A stretch of 64,000 nucleotides of DNA. Origin: Ectopseudomonas chengduensis (GTDB taxonomy: Bacteria; Pseudomonadota; Gammaproteobacteria; Pseudomonadales; Pseudomonadaceae). Location: NCBI RefSeq assembly GCF_900102635.1, contig NZ_FMZQ01000001.1, positions 372,001 through 436,000 on the forward strand, written 5' to 3'. The notes under the pieces are model-generated. The model made no database searches. It was not told the DNA's origin and saw only the letters and a list, made by a program, of their open reading frames with translations. Both the position numbers and the translations under genes were made by a program. Positions 40,072-50,101 of this stretch are shown here, one piece after another (positions within the stretch are counted from its first letter, which is position 1; the number at the start of each line of letters is the position of its first letter).

Positions 40072-40103
40072 AAAAACGGCGACCCGAGGGTCGCCGTTTT
40101 TTG
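40072..40103. terminator. Bidirectional terminator downstream of rubredoxin
   Basis: AAAACGGCGACCC (40073–40085) pairs with GGGTCGCCGTTTT (40088–40100) with A and T runs on both sides. It closes the rubredoxin/glc transcript on the minus strand. Confidence 0.85.
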
Positions 40104-40117
40104 AAAACCAGGCGTGA

Positions 40118-40285
40118 TCAGCCGATTTCGATCATCTCGAAATCCATCTTGCCGACGCCGCAGTCAGGGCATAGCCAGTCTTCCGGCACGTCTTCCCAGC
40201 GGGTGCCGGGAGCGATGCCGTCATCCGGCCAGCCCTGGCTCTCGTCGTAAATCAGTCCACAGACCACGCATTGCCACTTTTTCAT
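40118..40285 (-). CDS. rubA: Rubredoxin
   Basis: A 55-residue cytoplasmic one-electron carrier. Starting [15 protein letters not shown], it has the two iron-binding knuckles CVVCG (Cys6, Cys9) and CPDCG (Cys39, Cys42) and the conserved WEDVPEDW stretch. In Pseudomonas it passes electrons from rubredoxin reductase to alkane hydroxylase or to oxidative-stress targets. It lies 138 bp downstream of the permease gene on the same strand. In P. aeruginosa, as I recall, rubredoxins also neighbour the glc genes. Confidence 0.95.
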   Translation of the reverse strand: MKKWQCVVCGLIYDESQGWPDDGIAPGTRWEDVPEDWLCPDCGVGKMDFEMIEIG

Positions 40286-40423
40286 AAAAACCTCAGGCCA
40301 ATCTCACGGTGTTGCGCGACGCAAGCTACCGCAATTGTACTGACGCGCCAAGCCGGCCGGTGGCATTCGCCACCAGCCAGGGACCAACCAAAGTCGGGTC
40401 GCACAGTGCACGACCCGTCAGAG

Positions 40424-42124
40424 TCAGCGACTGGTCATCAGCGGATCGGTCAGTGCCATGCCGTACATCGCCACCAGCGCGATCAAGCCGGCTGCAGCGA
40501 GGTAGTAGAGCGTCGGCAGGATGGTCTTGCGCAGGGTGATGCCTTCACGCCCGAGCAGACCAACGGTCGCCGATGCCGCTACCACGTTGTGGATGGCGAT
40601 CATGTTGCCCGCCGCGGCACCGACCGACTGCACGGCCACCATCATCGCTCCGGATACCCCGATCAGCTCGGCAGCATTGAGCTGGAACTGCGACAGCATC
40701 AGGTTGGATACGGTGTTGGAGCCGGCGATAAAGGCGCCCAGGGCGCCGACCGCCGGGGCGAAGAACGGATACACGCCGCCGACGCTGTCGGCCACCAGTT
40801 GCGCCATCGCCACCGGCATCGACATCAGATCGCTGCCGTTGACCCCCGAGTTGATCAGGATACGCACCATGGGAATGGTGAAGATCAACACGAAGCCGGC
40901 GCCGAGCAGGGTCTTGCTCGACTCGCCCACTGCCGCCTTGAGCTCGGAGAAACGCATGCGGTGCAGGAAGAAGGTCACCAGCACCACCATGCACAGGATG
41001 CCCCCTGGCAGATACAGCGGCTCGATGGTGCCGGATACGCCGGTCTCACCGAGGATGTCCTTCCAGCCGAAGCTCAGGCTCATCAGCGCCGCTTTCACCT
41101 CGGGGAAGATACGCGAGATGACCAGGAACACCGCCAGCAGCAGGTAGGGCGCCCAGGCCATGGGCACCGAGATTGGCGCCTTGCCGGCCACCTCATCCAG
41201 CTTCATCTCGATCTTGCCCATCCAGTCGGACGGCCAGTCCTTGGGATCGGCAAAGTCCCAGGTTTCCTTTGGCAGCAGGAAGCCGGCCTTGGCGGCCGGC
41301 ACCACGATGGCCAGGCCAACCAGGGCGCCGATCATCGAGGGGAATTCCGGGCCGAGGAACACGCCGGCGGCCATGTACGGCAGGGAGAAGGCGAAGGCGG
41401 TGAAGATGGCGAACGGCGCGATGGCCAGGCCTTCCTTCCAGCTCTGATTCTTGCCGAAGAAGCGCGTCATGATCATCACCATGATCAGCGGCATCAGCAG
41501 GCCGATCAGGCCGTGGGTGATGGCCACCCGCGAGTAGATCAGGTGGAAGAAGGTTTCCCAGGTGCTGCCGGTGGCCACCAGTTGTTCGGTGATGCCGGTT
41601 CTATCCAGACCGGCGCCGACACCCACCAGAATCGGCGTACCCACCGCACCGAAGGAGACAGGTGTGGACTGCACCATCATCCCCAGTACCACCGCGGCCA
41701 GTGCCGGGAAGCCCAGGGCTACCAGCAGCGGTGCGGCCACGGCAGCCGGGGTGCCGAAACCGGAGGCGCCCTCGATGAAACAACCGAACAACCAGGCGAC
41801 GATCAGCGCCTGTACGCGGCGATCCGGACTGATATTGGAGAAGCCCCGGCGGATCGCCGAGATACCTCCGGAGTGCTTGAGGGTGTTCAGCAGCAGGATC
41901 GCGCCGAAGATGATCCACAGGATCGAGGCCGTGAGAATCAGCCCCTGCAGGCTGGAGGCGATGACCCGGTTGAGGGACATGTCCCAGGCCAGCAGGCCGA
42001 TCAGGGCGGTGAGGACGAACACCAGCGGCATCGCGTACTTGGCCGGCCAGCGAAAGCCGATCAGCAGTACACCCGCTAGCACCAGTGGCACGAAGGCCAG
42101 GATGGACAGCAGCGTTTGACTCAT
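40424..42124 (-). CDS. glcA: Glycolate/lactate permease (LctP family)
   Basis: Inner-membrane proton symporter of 566 residues with about 12–14 transmembrane segments and LctP-type motifs ([22 protein letters not shown] and the ending of repeated helices). It probably imports glycolate, and perhaps lactate, for the glc pathway because it follows glcB as in E. coli glcDEFGBA. The ATG at 42124 has GGTTCCAACC upstream and gives a normal N terminus ([18 protein letters not shown]); the frame to 42250 is rejected. A 293-bp gap with a hairpin repeat separates it from glcB. Confidence 0.88.
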   Translation of the reverse strand: MSQTLLSILAFVPLVLAGVLLIGFRWPAKYAMPLVFVLTALIGLLAWDMSLNRVIASSLQGLILTASILWIIFGAILLLNTLKHSGGISAIRRGFSNISPDRRVQALIVAWLFGCFIEGASGFGTPAAVAAPLLVALGFPALAAVVLGMMVQSTPVSFGAVGTPILVGVGAGLDRTGITEQLVATGSTWETFFHLIYSRVAITHGLIGLLMPLIMVMIMTRFFGKNQSWKEGLAIAPFAIFTAFAFSLPYMAAGVFLGPEFPSMIGALVGLAIVVPAAKAGFLLPKETWDFADPKDWPSDWMGKIEMKLDEVAGKAPISVPMAWAPYLLLAVFLVISRIFPEVKAALMSLSFGWKDILGETGVSGTIEPLYLPGGILCMVVLVTFFLHRMRFSELKAAVGESSKTLLGAGFVLIFTIPMVRILINSGVNGSDLMSMPVAMAQLVADSVGGVYPFFAPAVGALGAFIAGSNTVSNLMLSQFQLNAAELIGVSGAMMVAVQSVGAAAGNMIAIHNVVAASATVGLLGREGITLRKTILPTLYYLAAAGLIALVAMYGMALTDPLMTSR

Positions 42125-42339
42125 GGGTTGGTTCCTTCTTTTTCTTGTGAACCACAGTTTTCCGGGGACACCCGGCGCCACGCATCTGGAAGGGCCGGGC
42201 ACCACGGCACCGACCTTTCCGTGAGCTGCGACGGCAGCCGCCGCGCTCATGCTCGAAAGCCCCGACGGTCAGAAACCGTCAGGGCTTGCTACTGCTCCGT
42301 GAAGGCATCAATAGCCATCCACGGTTGTTAACCCCCTTG

Positions 42340-42402
42340 TGTAGGAGCCCCGCCCCGGGGCGAAGCTTTTCTCCAGCTTCGCGGCGGGGCGCCGCTCCTA
42401 CA
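42340..42402. repeat. Hairpin repeat between glcB and glcA
   Basis: A 28-bp arm starting TGTAGGAGCCCCGCCCCGGG (42340) is matched by its imperfect reverse complement (42375–42402) around a short loop. The left arm recurs at 44649 in the same operon. It lies in the intercistronic gap where it could protect or attenuate the upstream message. Confidence 0.65.
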
Positions 42403-42417
42403 TGATCGGTGAGATGT

Positions 42418-44595
42418 TCAGACCTCCTCTTTAAAGCGCAAACGCCAGGCATGCAGCAGCGGCTCGGTGTAACCGGACGGTTGCTCGCGGCCCTTGAATA
42501 CCAGGTCGCTGGCGGCGCGGAAGGCGTGGGATTGCTCGAAGTTCGGTGCCATCGGGCGGTAGGCCGCATCGCCGGCATTCTGTCCGTCGACCACCTGCGC
42601 CATGCGCTGCAGCGTCTCACGTACCTGGGCCTCGCTGACCACGCCGTGGTGCAGCCAGTTGGCGATGTGCTGGGCGGAGATGCGCAGGGTGGCGCGGTCT
42701 TCCATCAGGCCGACGTTGTGGATGTCCGGCACCTTGGAGCAGCCGACGCCTTGCTCGACCCAGCGCACCACGTAACCGAGGATGCCCTGGCAGTTGTTGT
42801 CCAGTTCCTGCTGAATATCGCTGGCGCTCCAGGGGCGTTCGGCACTGACCGGTACGCTGAGCAGGTCATTCAGCAGGCTGTCGCGCTGACTGGCCAGGTC
42901 GATCAGCTCCAGCTCGCTCTGCACCGCCTGCACGTCGATCTTGTGGTAGTGCAGGGCGTGCAGCACGGCGGCGGTCGGCGACGGCACCCAGGCGGTGTTG
43001 GCGCCGGCTTTCGGGTGGCCGATCTTCTGTTCGAGCATGGCCGCCATCAGGTCCGGCATGGCCCACATGCCTTTGCCGATCTGCGCCTTGCCGCGTAGCC
43101 CGCAGGCCAGGCCGACCAGCACGTTGTTGCGCTCGTAGGCCTGGATCCAGGCGCTGGATTTCATATCGCCCTTGCGCAGCATGGCGCCGGCTTCCATGGC
43201 GGTGTGCATCTCGTCGCCGGTGCGGTCGAGAAAACCGGTATTGATGAAGGCCACCCGCGCGCTGGCGGCCTCGATGCAGGCTTTGAGGTTGACGCTGGTG
43301 CGCCGCTCCTCGTCCATGATGCCCATCTTCAGGGTGTTGGCCGGCATGCCCAGCAGCTGTTCAACGCGACCGAACAGCTCGTTGGCGAAGGCCACTTCGA
43401 ACGGGCCGTGCATCTTTGGTTTGACGATATAGACGCTGCCGGTGCGCGAGTTACCGCGACGCTGCAGGTCGTGCAGGGCGATCAGGCTGGTGATCACCGC
43501 ATCGAGGATGCCCTCGGGAATCTCATGACCTTCGCCATCGATGATGGCCGGGTTGCTCATCAGGTGGCCGACGTTGCGCACGAACAGCAGCGAGCGACCG
43601 TGCAGGCTCAGTTCGCTGCCATCTGCAGCGGTGTAGGTGCGATCGGGGTTGAGGCGGCGGGTGATGCGCTTGCCACCCTTGTCCAGCTCCTCGGCCAGGT
43701 CGCCTTTCATCAGGCCCAGCCAATTGCGATAGATCACTACCTTGTCGGCGGCGTCGACGGCGGCCACCGAGTCCTCGCAGTCCATGATGGTCGACAGCGC
43801 CGCTTCCATCAGCACGTCCTTCACACCGGCGGCATCAGTGCGGCCGATGGGGCTGCCCGCGTCGATCTGAATCTCGAAGTGCAGGCCGTTGTTTTTCAGC
43901 AGCACGGCGCTCGGCGTGGCGGCCTCGCCCTGGAAACCGACGAACTTCTCCGGCTGCGCCAGGGAGGTCTGCGCGCCGCTGCTCAGGGTCACCTGCAACT
44001 GGCCGGCGACCACGGCATAGGCACTGGCGTCAGCGTGCGAGCCCTTGGCCAGCGGTGCGGCCTGGTCGAGGAAGGCGCGGGCGAAGGCGATCACCTTGGC
44101 GCCGCGTACTTCGTTGTAGCCCGGGCCCTTGCTCGCACCACCCTCTTCGCTGATCGCGTCGGTGCCGTACAGGGCGTCGTACAGCGAGCCCCAACGGGCG
44201 TTGGCAGCGTTGAGCGCGTAACGTGCATTCATTACCGGCACCACCAGTTGCGGGCCGGCCTGGGTGGCGATTTCGCTGTCGACGTTGGCGGTGGTCGCCT
44301 TGACCTTCTCCGGCTGCGGCAGCAGATAGCCGATGGCGCCGAGGAAGGCGCGGTAAGCGTTCATGTCGCGGATCGGGCCGGGGTTGGCGCGATGCCAGGC
44401 ATCCAGTTCGGTCTGCAGACGGTCTCGCTCGGCCAGCAGGGCACGGTTGCGCGGTGCCAGGTCATGCACCAGCGCGTCAAAACCACTCCAGAAGGCTGCC
44501 GCCTCGATCCCGCTGCCGGGCAGCACTTCGCTTTCGATGAATTGCTTGAGCTCGGCGGCTACCTGCAGGCGCTGACATTGCACGCGTTCGGTCAT
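42418..44595 (-). CDS. glcB: Malate synthase G
   Basis: Condenses glyoxylate with acetyl-CoA to malate; 725 residues, the length of the monomeric G isoform. Recognisable are the TIM-barrel motifs ([11 protein letters not shown] with the Mg-binding acidic residues, [43 protein letters not shown]) and the catalytic Asp region near the C terminus ([32 protein letters not shown]). GGAGAACAGAAA precedes the ATG at 44595; the frame to 44688 crosses a repeat and is rejected. It disposes of glyoxylate made by GlcDEF. Confidence 0.96.
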   Translation of the reverse strand: MTERVQCQRLQVAAELKQFIESEVLPGSGIEAAAFWSGFDALVHDLAPRNRALLAERDRLQTELDAWHRANPGPIRDMNAYRAFLGAIGYLLPQPEKVKATTANVDSEIATQAGPQLVVPVMNARYALNAANARWGSLYDALYGTDAISEEGGASKGPGYNEVRGAKVIAFARAFLDQAAPLAKGSHADASAYAVVAGQLQVTLSSGAQTSLAQPEKFVGFQGEAATPSAVLLKNNGLHFEIQIDAGSPIGRTDAAGVKDVLMEAALSTIMDCEDSVAAVDAADKVVIYRNWLGLMKGDLAEELDKGGKRITRRLNPDRTYTAADGSELSLHGRSLLFVRNVGHLMSNPAIIDGEGHEIPEGILDAVITSLIALHDLQRRGNSRTGSVYIVKPKMHGPFEVAFANELFGRVEQLLGMPANTLKMGIMDEERRTSVNLKACIEAASARVAFINTGFLDRTGDEMHTAMEAGAMLRKGDMKSSAWIQAYERNNVLVGLACGLRGKAQIGKGMWAMPDLMAAMLEQKIGHPKAGANTAWVPSPTAAVLHALHYHKIDVQAVQSELELIDLASQRDSLLNDLLSVPVSAERPWSASDIQQELDNNCQGILGYVVRWVEQGVGCSKVPDIHNVGLMEDRATLRISAQHIANWLHHGVVSEAQVRETLQRMAQVVDGQNAGDAAYRPMAPNFEQSHAFRAASDLVFKGREQPSGYTEPLLHAWRLRFKEEV

Positions 44596-44648
44596 TTTCT
44601 GTTCTCCTGTCTGCATCCGCCCATGGTGGTGCGGGTCAATCAATGTGT

Positions 44649-44676
44649 TGTAGGAGTCCCGCCCCGGGGCGAAGCT
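44649..44676. repeat. Second copy of the glc intercistronic repeat
   Basis: TGTAGGAGTCCCGCCCCGGG and the next eight bases match the arm at 42340 with one mismatch. The opposite arm has decayed. It lies between glcG and glcB. Confidence 0.55.
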
Positions 44677-44715
44677 CTTCAGATCCATTTCGCCGCTGGG
44701 CGCGTGCGTCAGCGC

Positions 44716-45114
44716 TTACAGCGCCGCAATACCCGCCTTGGCCACCTGCGCATCCTGCTCGGCCTTGACCCCGGACACGCCCACGGCACCCACCACCTGG
44801 CCATCCACCAGCACCGGCACGCCACCCTCAAGCGAGGTAATCAGCGGCGCGCTGAGGAAGGCGTTGCGCCCGCCATTGACCATGTCCTCGTAACCCTTGG
44901 TTTCGCGGCGACCGATGGCGGCGCTGCGCGCTTTCTCGGTGGCGATATAGGCGCCGATGGGCGCACAGCCGTCGAGGCGTTCCAGGGCCAGCGGGTGACC
45001 GCCGTCGTCGACCACGGCGATGGCCACAGCCCAGCCCTGTTGCTGCGCTTCGCTGCGGGCTGCCTGGAGGATCTGGGCAACTTCGTTCTGGCTGAGTACG
45101 GCTTTGTGTTGCAT
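44716..45114 (-). CDS. glcG: GlcG/HbpS-type haem-degrading family protein
   Basis: A 132-residue protein of the GlcG (DUF336) family: AVAIAVVDDGGHPLALERLDG…TEKARSAA…GGVPVLVDGQVVGAVGVSG are the characteristic strands. The role of GlcG in glycolate use is not established; relatives bind haem. GAGG lies 8 nt before the ATG at 45114. It keeps the E. coli-like position between glcF and glcB. Confidence 0.88.
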   Translation of the reverse strand: MQHKAVLSQNEVAQILQAARSEAQQQGWAVAIAVVDDGGHPLALERLDGCAPIGAYIATEKARSAAIGRRETKGYEDMVNGGRNAFLSAPLITSLEGGVPVLVDGQVVGAVGVSGVKAEQDAQVAKAGIAAL

Positions 45115-45138
45115 GGCATACCTCATTCTTGGCTTTTC

Positions 45139-45178
45139 TCCCCTCGCCCATTTATGGGAGAGGGGCCGGGGGAGAGGG
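45139..45178. repeat. Hairpin repeat between glcF and glcG
   Basis: CTCCCCTCGCCCAT and ATGGGAGAGGGGCCGGGGGA form an imperfect stem in the 73-bp spacer upstream of the glcG start, on the side of the glcF stop. Confidence 0.45.
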
Positions 45179-45187
45179 TTCAGGCTT

Positions 45188-46405
45188 TCACGCCATGGCC
45201 TCTTCGACTATTTCGATCCAGTGCCTTACCGGCGTACGCCCGGCGCCGTCCAGGTGGGTCTGGCAGCCGATGTTGGCGGTGACGATGGCGTCCGGTTTGC
45301 CGCTTTCCAGGGCATTGAGCTTGTTGTCGCGCAGCTGGCGTGACAGCGCCGGCTGGGTCAGCGAATAGGTGCCGGCCGAGCCGCAGCACAGATGGCTATC
45401 CGGCACGGCAGTGAGGCCGAAACCGAGGCGCGTCAGCACGCCTTCAACAGCGCCGCCGAGCTTCTGTGCATGCTGCAGGGTGCAGGGGCAATGGAAGGCC
45501 AGGCGCTGCTCGGCGCGTACCTGCAACTGCTCCAGTGCCTCGCTTTGCAGCACTTCGACCAGGTCCTTGGCCAGGGCGCTGACCCGCGCCGCCTTGGCCG
45601 CGTAGGCCGGGTCGCTGGCGAGCAGGTGGCCATAGTCCTTGACGAAGGCGCCGCAGCCGCTGGCGGTCTGCACGATGGCTTCGGCGCCGGCCTCGATGGC
45701 CGGCCACCAGGCGTCGATGTTCTGTCGGGCGCGTTGCAGGCCGGCTTCCTGAGCATTGAGGTGATAGTCCACGGCGCCGCAGCAGCCGGCCTCGCGGATT
45801 GGTGTGACGCTGATGCCCAGGCGATTGAGCACGCGCGCGGTGGCGGCGTTGGTGTTGGGCGACAGCCCCGGCTGCACGCAGCCTTCGAGCATCAACACGC
45901 GGCGCGTGTGCTGCTGCGTCGGACGTGGCTTGGCCGGGCGAATCTCGCGCGGCAGTTTGGCCTTGAGCGCGGCCGGCAGCAGCGGGCGCAGGGCCAGGCC
46001 AGTCTGGGTCAGCGTCTTGAACAGCGCCGGCCGTGGCACCACGGTACGCAGGCCCTGACGCAGCAGGCGTTCGTTCAGTGGCCGCGGCACCGCCTGCTCG
46101 ACCACTTCGCGGCCGATATCCAGCAGATTGTGGTACTGCACGCCGGAGGGGCAGGTGGTTTCACAGTTGCGGCAGGTCAGGCAGCGATCCAGGTGCTGTT
46201 GGGTCTTGGCCGTGACTTCGTTGCCTTCGAGCATCTGCTTGATCAGATAGATGCGCCCGCGCGGGCCGTCCAGCTCGTCGCCGAGCAACTGATAGGTCGG
46301 GCAGGTGGCGTTGCAGAAGCCGCAATGCACGCAGGAGCGCAGGATGCGTTCGGCTTCCTCGGCGCGCGGCAGGCGTTTGGCCTGTTCACTCAAATTGGTC
46401 TGCAC
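45188..46405 (-). CDS. glcF: Glycolate oxidase iron–sulfur subunit GlcF
   Basis: Iron–sulfur electron-transfer subunit of 405 residues that takes electrons from GlcD/GlcE to the quinone pool. Two ferredoxin-type [4Fe-4S] motifs near the N terminus (CVHCGFCNATCP and CLTCRNCETTCP) and two CCG domains (CVQPGLS…AGCCGAVDYH; HCPCTLQH…LCCGSAGTYSLTQP) give the complete subunit. It starts 3 bp after the glcE stop. Confidence 0.95.
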   Translation of the reverse strand: MQTNLSEQAKRLPRAEEAERILRSCVHCGFCNATCPTYQLLGDELDGPRGRIYLIKQMLEGNEVTAKTQQHLDRCLTCRNCETTCPSGVQYHNLLDIGREVVEQAVPRPLNERLLRQGLRTVVPRPALFKTLTQTGLALRPLLPAALKAKLPREIRPAKPRPTQQHTRRVLMLEGCVQPGLSPNTNAATARVLNRLGISVTPIREAGCCGAVDYHLNAQEAGLQRARQNIDAWWPAIEAGAEAIVQTASGCGAFVKDYGHLLASDPAYAAKAARVSALAKDLVEVLQSEALEQLQVRAEQRLAFHCPCTLQHAQKLGGAVEGVLTRLGFGLTAVPDSHLCCGSAGTYSLTQPALSRQLRDNKLNALESGKPDAIVTANIGCQTHLDGAGRTPVRHWIEIVEEAMA

Positions 46406-46408
46406 GTC

Positions 46409-47464
46409 TTATACCTCGGCGTATAGGCGGCCAGGGTTGAAAATACCCTGGGGGTCGAGCTGGTTCTTCAGCTGGCGCTGGTAGCGCAGCAGCGTTGCAG
46501 CCAGCGGCTGGAAAGGTTGTGCCTGGCCGGCGGCGAAGCAGGTGGCATGGCCGCCGAGCTTGGCCGTTACGCGCTGGATCAGTTCGCCATCGGCGTCGGT
46601 TTTCAGCCAGCGCTGCGCGCCGCCCCAGTCGATCAACTGGCGGCCGGGCAGGTCGAGCAGACCACTGTTGGCTGGCAGCGACAGACGCCAGAGCGTGCCG
46701 CTGGCACTGAAGAACGGCAGGCGCTGTTCGCGCAGTTCATGCCAGTAGCCGTTGTCGATCTCTTCGCCACCGAGGCGTTGGCGCGCGGCCTGAACCGAGC
46801 CTTGGCCACCCTCCAGGCGCAGGTGCAGCGCCGCACCGTCGTGGCTGGCGGCGCTGATCGGCAGCGGCTGCTGGCCCCATTCGGCGAGCTTGTTCAGGGC
46901 GTGCAGAGCGTCCACTTCCAGGCGCAGACTGAGTACCTGGCGCGGTTTGGGCAGCACCTTGAGCGACACTTCGGCGAGCAGGCCGAGGCAGCCGAAGCTG
47001 CCGGCCATCAGTCGCGACAGGTCGTAGCCGGCGACGTTCTTCATCACCTCGCCGCCGAAGCGCAGCAGCTTGCCCTGGCCGGTGATCACACGGGTGCCGA
47101 GCACCTGATCGCGCACCGAACCGGCCCAGGGCCGGCGCGGGCCGGACAGCCCGGCGGCAACCATGCCGCCGAGGGTGGCGCCATCACCCAGGTGCGGCGG
47201 TTCGCACGGCAGCATCTGGTTGTTGGCCTCCAGCGCCGCCTCGATCTCGGCCAGCGGGGTGCCGGCGCGGGCGGTGAGCACCAGCTCGGTGGGGTCATAG
47301 CTGACGATGCCGCGATGCAGGCGGGTATCCAGCACTTCGCCCGTGGTGGCACGGCCCAGATGGGCCTTGCTGCCGCTGCCCTGGATGCGCAGCGGTGTGG
47401 CACTGTTCAGTGCGTGGTTGACCTGTTCCAGCAGCGCGGCGCTGGCGTCGAAATCATGCGACAT
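46409..47464 (-). CDS. glcE: Glycolate oxidase FAD-binding subunit GlcE
   Basis: A 351-residue FAD-binding (PCMH-type) subunit of glycolate oxidase. The FAD motifs PLRIQGSGSKAHLG, PPHLGDGATLGGMVAAGLSGPRR and EVMKNVAGYDLSRLMAGSFG are visible. The ATG at 47464 overlaps the glcD stop by one base (TGATG), fixing the start; the much longer frame is antisense-free extension inside glcD and is rejected. Confidence 0.93.
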   Translation of the reverse strand: MSHDFDASAALLEQVNHALNSATPLRIQGSGSKAHLGRATTGEVLDTRLHRGIVSYDPTELVLTARAGTPLAEIEAALEANNQMLPCEPPHLGDGATLGGMVAAGLSGPRRPWAGSVRDQVLGTRVITGQGKLLRFGGEVMKNVAGYDLSRLMAGSFGCLGLLAEVSLKVLPKPRQVLSLRLEVDALHALNKLAEWGQQPLPISAASHDGAALHLRLEGGQGSVQAARQRLGGEEIDNGYWHELREQRLPFFSASGTLWRLSLPANSGLLDLPGRQLIDWGGAQRWLKTDADGELIQRVTAKLGGHATCFAAGQAQPFQPLAATLLRYQRQLKNQLDPQGIFNPGRLYAEV

Positions 47465-48963
47465 CAAAAACGCTCCAGTTCCGGGAAGGGCAGTTGGCCG
47501 TGGTGCACGTGCATGGCGCCGAACTCGGCGCAGCGGTGCAGGGTGGGAATGTTCTTGCCCGGGTTGAGCAGGCCGCTGGGGTCGAACGCCGCCTTCACCG
47601 CGTGGAACAGGGTGATTTCGTCGCTGTTGAACTGCGCGCACATCTGGTTGATCTTCTCGCGACCCACGCCGTGCTCGCCGGTGATGCTGCCGCCGACCTT
47701 GACGCAGAGTTCTAGGATCTTGCCGCCGATGGCCTCGGCGCGCTCCAGCTCGCCAGGCACGTTGGCATCGAAGAGGATCAAGGGGTGCATGTTGCCGTCG
47801 CCGGCGTGGAACACGTTGGCCACGCGCAGGCCGTACTCCTCGGACAGCTCGGCGATGCCGCGCAGCACGCCCGGCAGCTCGCGCCGTGGGATGGTACCGT
47901 CCATGCAGTAGTAGTCCGGCGAGATGCGCCCGACTGCGGGGAAGGCGTTCTTGCGCCCGGCCCAGAATTTCACCCGTTCGGCCTCGTCGCGGGCCAGGCG
48001 CACTTCGGTAGCGCCGGCCTTTTCCAGTACGCCGCGCACGCGCTCGCAGTCGTCGGCCACGTCGGCTTCCACGCCGTCCAGCTCGCAGAGCAGGATGGCT
48101 TCGGCCTCCACCGGGTAGCCGGCGTGGATAAAGTCTTCGGCGGCGCGAATGGCCAGGTTGTCCATCATTTCCAGGCCGCCGGGGATGATACCGGCAGCGA
48201 TGATGTCACCCACCGCGCGGCCAGCCTTTTCCACCGAGTCGAAGGCCGCCAACAGCACCTTGGCTACCTGCGGCTTGGGCAGCAGCTTGACCGTCACCTC
48301 GGTGACGATGCCGAGCATGCCTTCGGAGCCGGTGAACAGCGCCAGCAGATCGAAGCCGGGGGCGTCCAAGGCGTCGCTGCCGAGGGTCATGAATTCGCCT
48401 TCGACGGTGAGGATGTCGACCTTGAGCAGGTTGTGCACGGTCAGGCCGTACTTCAGGCAGTGCACGCCACCGGCATTTTCGGCGACGTTGCCACCGATGG
48501 AGCAGGCGATCTGCGAGGACGGATCAGGGGCGTAATACAGGTCGAAGGGTGCCGCGGCCTGGGAGATCGCCAGGTTGCGCACGCCGGGCTGTACCCGGGC
48601 GAAGCGACCTTCGCGGTTGATCTCGAGAATCTGGTTGAAGCGCGCCATCACCAGCAGGATGCCCTTCTCCAGCGGCAGTGCGCCGCCGGACAGACCGGTA
48701 CCGGCGCCGCGCGCCACCACCGGCACGCCACGGGCGTGGCAGAGCTTGAGCAACTGCTGCACCTGCTCGATGCGCTCGGGCAGCACTACCAGCATCGGGG
48801 TGGTGCGGTAGGCGGACAGGCCATCGCACTCATAAGGCTTGAGGTCTTCCTGGGTGTGCAGGATGTCGAGGTCGGGCAGGCACTGGCGCAACTCCGCCAG
48901 CAGGGCGGCCTTGTCGACCGTGGGTAGCGCGCCGTCGACACGCTCGTCATACAGAATGCTCAT
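47464..48963 (-). CDS. glcD: Glycolate oxidase subunit GlcD
   Basis: Catalytic FAD subunit of 499 residues, oxidising glycolate to glyoxylate. FAD-binding motifs PVVARGAGTGLSGGALP and SSQIACSIGGNVAENAGGVHCLKYG, and the C-terminal substrate domain with NVFHAGDGNMHPLILFD and GSITGEHGVGREK, are intact. It is the first gene of glcDEFGBA and is divergent from glcC, with two operator-like dyads in the 239-bp intergenic region. Confidence 0.96.
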   Translation of the reverse strand: MSILYDERVDGALPTVDKAALLAELRQCLPDLDILHTQEDLKPYECDGLSAYRTTPMLVVLPERIEQVQQLLKLCHARGVPVVARGAGTGLSGGALPLEKGILLVMARFNQILEINREGRFARVQPGVRNLAISQAAAPFDLYYAPDPSSQIACSIGGNVAENAGGVHCLKYGLTVHNLLKVDILTVEGEFMTLGSDALDAPGFDLLALFTGSEGMLGIVTEVTVKLLPKPQVAKVLLAAFDSVEKAGRAVGDIIAAGIIPGGLEMMDNLAIRAAEDFIHAGYPVEAEAILLCELDGVEADVADDCERVRGVLEKAGATEVRLARDEAERVKFWAGRKNAFPAVGRISPDYYCMDGTIPRRELPGVLRGIAELSEEYGLRVANVFHAGDGNMHPLILFDANVPGELERAEAIGGKILELCVKVGGSITGEHGVGREKINQMCAQFNSDEITLFHAVKAAFDPSGLLNPGKNIPTLHRCAEFGAMHVHHGQLPFPELERF

Positions 48964-49064
48964 GGCAGGCTCAATCGTGGACGTTGTTGTTATTGGCGGT
49001 CATGCCGCGACCTTGGCCTGCATGTTTAGGCCGCCTGCATTTTTACGTCCATTCTCTTTGGTGC

Positions 49065-49075
49065 TGGTAGGACCA
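49065..49075. promoter_or_regulatory. GlcC-type operator 1
   Basis: TGGTAGGACCA is an inverted repeat TGGT-N3-ACCA, the FadR/LldR-class GntR operator form. It lies 102 bp upstream of glcD and matches the second copy except for one spacer base. Confidence 0.65.
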
Positions 49076-49173
49076 GTTTCTTTCGTCAGGCTTTCGCTCG
49101 GGATAGGTCTAAGGTCTTATTCGGCGTGGCTTGCATGCTGGCGTCCAGAAGATCTAAGGTGGTCTTTAAAAAT

Positions 49174-49184
49174 TGGTACGACCA
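49174..49184. promoter_or_regulatory. GlcC-type operator 2
   Basis: TGGTACGACCA, the same TGGT-N3-ACCA dyad, lies 19 bp before the glcC ATG and 109 bp from operator 1. Position suggests autoregulation, and the pair would allow looping across the divergent promoters. Confidence 0.65.
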
Positions 49185-49202
49185 GTTCTGCGGAGGTGGC
49201 GA

Positions 49203-49976
49203 ATGGACGGGCAGCAGGGCGTCGCACGACGCCAGGTGAGTGACGTGGTGGCCGAGCGTATCGAGCGACTGATCGTCGATGGCGTACTCAAGGTGGGCCA
49301 GCCGTTGCCTTCGGAGCGGCGCCTGTGCGAAAAGCTGGGCATCTCCCGTTCGGCGCTGCGTGAAGGGCTCAAGGTACTGCGCGGGCGCGGCATCATCGAC
49401 ACCGCCCAGGGTCGCGATTCACGGGTGGCCAAGCTTAGTGGCGAGCGCGACGCCAGCCCGCTGATGCATCTGTTCAACTCGCAGCCGCGCACCCTGTATG
49501 ACCTGCTGGAGGTGCGCGGCCTGCTCGAGGGCGAGTCGGCGCGCCTGGCGGCGCTGCGTGGCACCGAGGCGGATTTCGTCCTGCTCACCCGGCGCTACGA
49601 AGAGATGTTGGCGGCTCATGCACAGGAAAATCCGGTCGACCCGCGTGAACATGCGCGCCTCGACCATGCCTTTCACCTGGCCATCTGCGAGGCCTCGCAC
49701 AACCCGGTGCTGGTGCACACCCTGCAGTCGCTGACCGATCTGATGCTCAGCACCGTATTCGCCTCGGTGAACAACCTCTACCACCGCCCGGCGCAGAAAC
49801 GGCAGATCGACCGTCAGCATTCACGGCTGTATCACGCGGTCATCGAACGCCTGCCGGAACAGGCGCAGCGCGCCGCGCGCGACCATATCCACAGCATTCG
49901 CGACAACCTGCAGGAGATCGAGCAGGAAGAGCAGCGCCTGGTGCGAGCCACCATGCGCTTGGAGGGCTGGGCGTAG
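49203..49976 (+). CDS. glcC: FadR-subfamily GntR regulator GlcC
   Basis: Transcription factor of 257 residues controlling the divergent glc operon. The N-terminal winged helix (VAERIERLIVDGVLKVGQPLPSERRLCEKLGISRSALREGLKVLRGRGII) is typical GntR. The FCD effector domain has the metal-binding residues in LDHAFHLAICEASHN and RQHSRLYHAV. GGAGGTGGCGA precedes the ATG at 49203, deciding against the frame start at 49173. Its TAG stop lies inside a REP-like repeat. Confidence 0.9.
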   Translation: MDGQQGVARRQVSDVVAERIERLIVDGVLKVGQPLPSERRLCEKLGISRSALREGLKVLRGRGIIDTAQGRDSRVAKLSGERDASPLMHLFNSQPRTLYDLLEVRGLLEGESARLAALRGTEADFVLLTRRYEEMLAAHAQENPVDPREHARLDHAFHLAICEASHNPVLVHTLQSLTDLMLSTVFASVNNLYHRPAQKRQIDRQHSRLYHAVIERLPEQAQRAARDHIHSIRDNLQEIEQEEQRLVRATMRLEGWA

Positions 49977-50088
49977 GGCGGGTGAAACCCGCCTGATGAC
50001 GGTGGCGGGTTTCACCCGCCCTACATATTTGTGGGAGGGGCTTTAGCCGCGACCCGCTAGACCCGCTCGCCGCTGAAGCGCCTCCCAC
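49973..50088. repeat. Two adjacent inverted repeats between glcC and flgA
   Basis: The first pairs GTAGGGCGGGTGAAACCCGC (49973–49992) with its reverse complement ending in CCCTAC at 50024. The second pairs GTGGGAGGGGCTTTAGCCGC (50031–50050) with a near reverse complement at 50067–50088. Both look like dispersed REP-type elements. The glcC stop codon lies inside the first. Confidence 0.65.
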
Positions 50089-50101
50089 GTGGCATGACAC
50101 C

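Noticed and set aside
40271..42079. 602-aa frame opposite the glycolate permease
   Set aside because: His/Asp/Gln-rich antisense of transmembrane codons; the permease on the other strand is certain.
43204..45282. 692-aa frame opposite malate synthase and glcG
   Set aside because: It crosses two well-supported genes and a repeat and has no domain.
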